Of a stretch of 7,081 nt of DNA, positions 6,606 to 7,081 are shown one piece after another. The notes beneath the pieces are model-generated. The model was given only the letters and a program-made list of their open reading frames with translations. It ran no database searches and had not been told where the DNA came from. Within the stretch, counting starts at the first letter, position 1. The number at the start of each line of letters is the position of its first letter. The position numbers and the translations under genes were made by a program. Location: positions 1-7,081 of the forward strand of contig JAUUYD010000123.1 in assembly GCA_030590585.1 (NCBI GenBank), in the 5' to 3' direction. This DNA comes from Spirochaeta sp. (GTDB taxonomy: Bacteria > Spirochaetota > Spirochaetia > Spirochaetales_E > Spirochaetaceae_B).

Positions 6606-7001
6606 TTAAGATATCCTTGTGATAAATGAAAAAGCATCAAAATCAGAATCAAAGCTGAAGATTTGTTCAATTCCATTATTCTTCATTACAGCAGCATGAA
6701 CAGAATCCCTGGCTGAGGCATGGCTGGAAGCCAGCAGGATATCTTTCGCCAGGATTAAGGCATCATAATCAACAGGAAACACCTCATCGACTAAGCCGAA
6801 TAATGCATCGAAAGCCGGCTGTATCGCCTCTATCCGTCGAATAGCTGTGTACCTGTGAAGAATCTCCTGCAAGCATTCCGCGTCAGTTACCAATCTTTCT
6901 TCGTCTCTTACAAGACGCTGGAGAAGAGAAACCGTACGCTCCTTATTGGGATGATCCGCACCGATCAGATACATCGGGATGTTTGAATCCAGAAATATCA
7001 A
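6606..7001 (-). CDS. PIN-domain ribonuclease toxin, VapC-like
   Basis: 131-residue PIN domain, the usual VapC length; these are Mg2+-dependent RNases that typically cut tRNA or rRNA and are silenced by a partner antitoxin. The acidic cluster is intact: D5 in IFLDSN, E46 in ECLQEIL, D99 in ARDSVHAAV and D118/D120 in FSFDSDFD. Translation begins with TTG at 7001; the next in-frame ATG (residue 10) would delete catalytic D5, and AAGGAAAAG sits at proper distance upstream. The TTG overlaps the TGA of the preceding reading frame (TTGA), as in coupled antitoxin-toxin pairs. Its 3' portion is visibly more AT-rich than the SIS gene, consistent with independent acquisition. It is not part of the sugar operon, which runs convergently. 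Confidence 0.88.
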   Translation of the reverse strand: MIFLDSNIPMYLIGADHPNKERTVSLLQRLVRDEERLVTDAECLQEILHRYTAIRRIEAIQPAFDALFGLVDEVFPVDYDALILAKDILLASSHASARDSVHAAVMKNNGIEQIFSFDSDFDAFSFITRIS

Positions 7002-7081
7002 TTTAACTTTTCCTTGAGATACCCGGATTCAATCTCAGCAGCCATATCACTGTAATCACTGACCGGAAAACTATATTTGGA
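6998..7081 (-). CDS. C-terminal end of probable antitoxin, 5' part beyond window
   Basis: A frame open from the window edge encodes 27 residues ending ESGYLKEKLN and a TGA that overlaps the TTG start of the PIN toxin. Position, coupling and the charged amphipathic tail fit an antitoxin C-terminus, the part that normally wraps the toxin. The DNA-binding N-terminus is missing, so the family (AbrB, RHH, Phd or other) cannot be told. Coding status rests on context because the fragment is short. Confidence 0.6.
   Translation of the reverse strand, partial: SKYSFPVSDYSDMAAEIESGYLKEKLN

Noticed and set aside
6599..6616. Perfect 6-bp hairpin GGATAT/ATATCC as a terminator
   Set aside because: It is short, AT-rich, overlaps the toxin stop codon and has no T-tract; the larger hairpin at 6520-6566 explains termination better.

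Overview
The window (roughly half G+C by eye) looks like a bacterial sugar-catabolism island followed by the edge of a toxin-antitoxin cassette. No single gene is diagnostic of the host. A PPi-type phosphofructokinase, a GH4 glycosidase, a MocA-type oxidoreductase and a LacI-like operator together fit a fermentative anaerobe. A free-living spirochaete (Spirochaeta-like) is my best guess, held weakly. There are no rRNA or tRNA genes, no insertion sequences and no CRISPR array that I can see.

Layout, left to right. 1-997 (minus): a 3'-truncated GH4 glycoside hydrolase. 998-1138: a divergent promoter region holding a perfect 16-bp palindrome (1032-1047). 1139-2317 (plus): a 12-TM major facilitator transporter. 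It converges on a Gfo/Idh/MocA oxidoreductase (2345-3331, minus) across a short hairpin. 3332-3525: a second divergent intergenic region. 3526-6516 (plus): a tight three-gene operon of PPi-type 6-phosphofructokinase, PIG-L/LmbE deacetylase (4-bp start/stop overlap) and a two-SIS-domain sugar isomerase/deaminase (22-bp gap). 6517-6605: a GC-rich hairpin. 6606-7081 (minus): a VapC-like PIN toxin preceded by the 3' end of its probable antitoxin, with start and stop overlapping.

How the genes may work together (inference). MFS uptake and GH4 cleavage would bring in and open a glycoside without phosphorylation, since neither PTS genes nor the CN-type GH4 signature of 6-phospho-glycosidases is present. 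The operon reads as a non-orthologous version of the NagA-NagB-Pfk route: PIG-L removes an N-acetyl group, the SIS protein deaminates and isomerises an amino-sugar phosphate to a ketose phosphate, and the PPi-dependent kinase makes the bisphosphate. The SIS protein keeps the equivalents of four GlmS isomerase catalytic residues but has no glutaminase domain, which favours the deaminating (catabolic) direction. This parallels the Dac/GlmD chitin pathway of Thermococcus. An amino-sugar kinase is not in the window.
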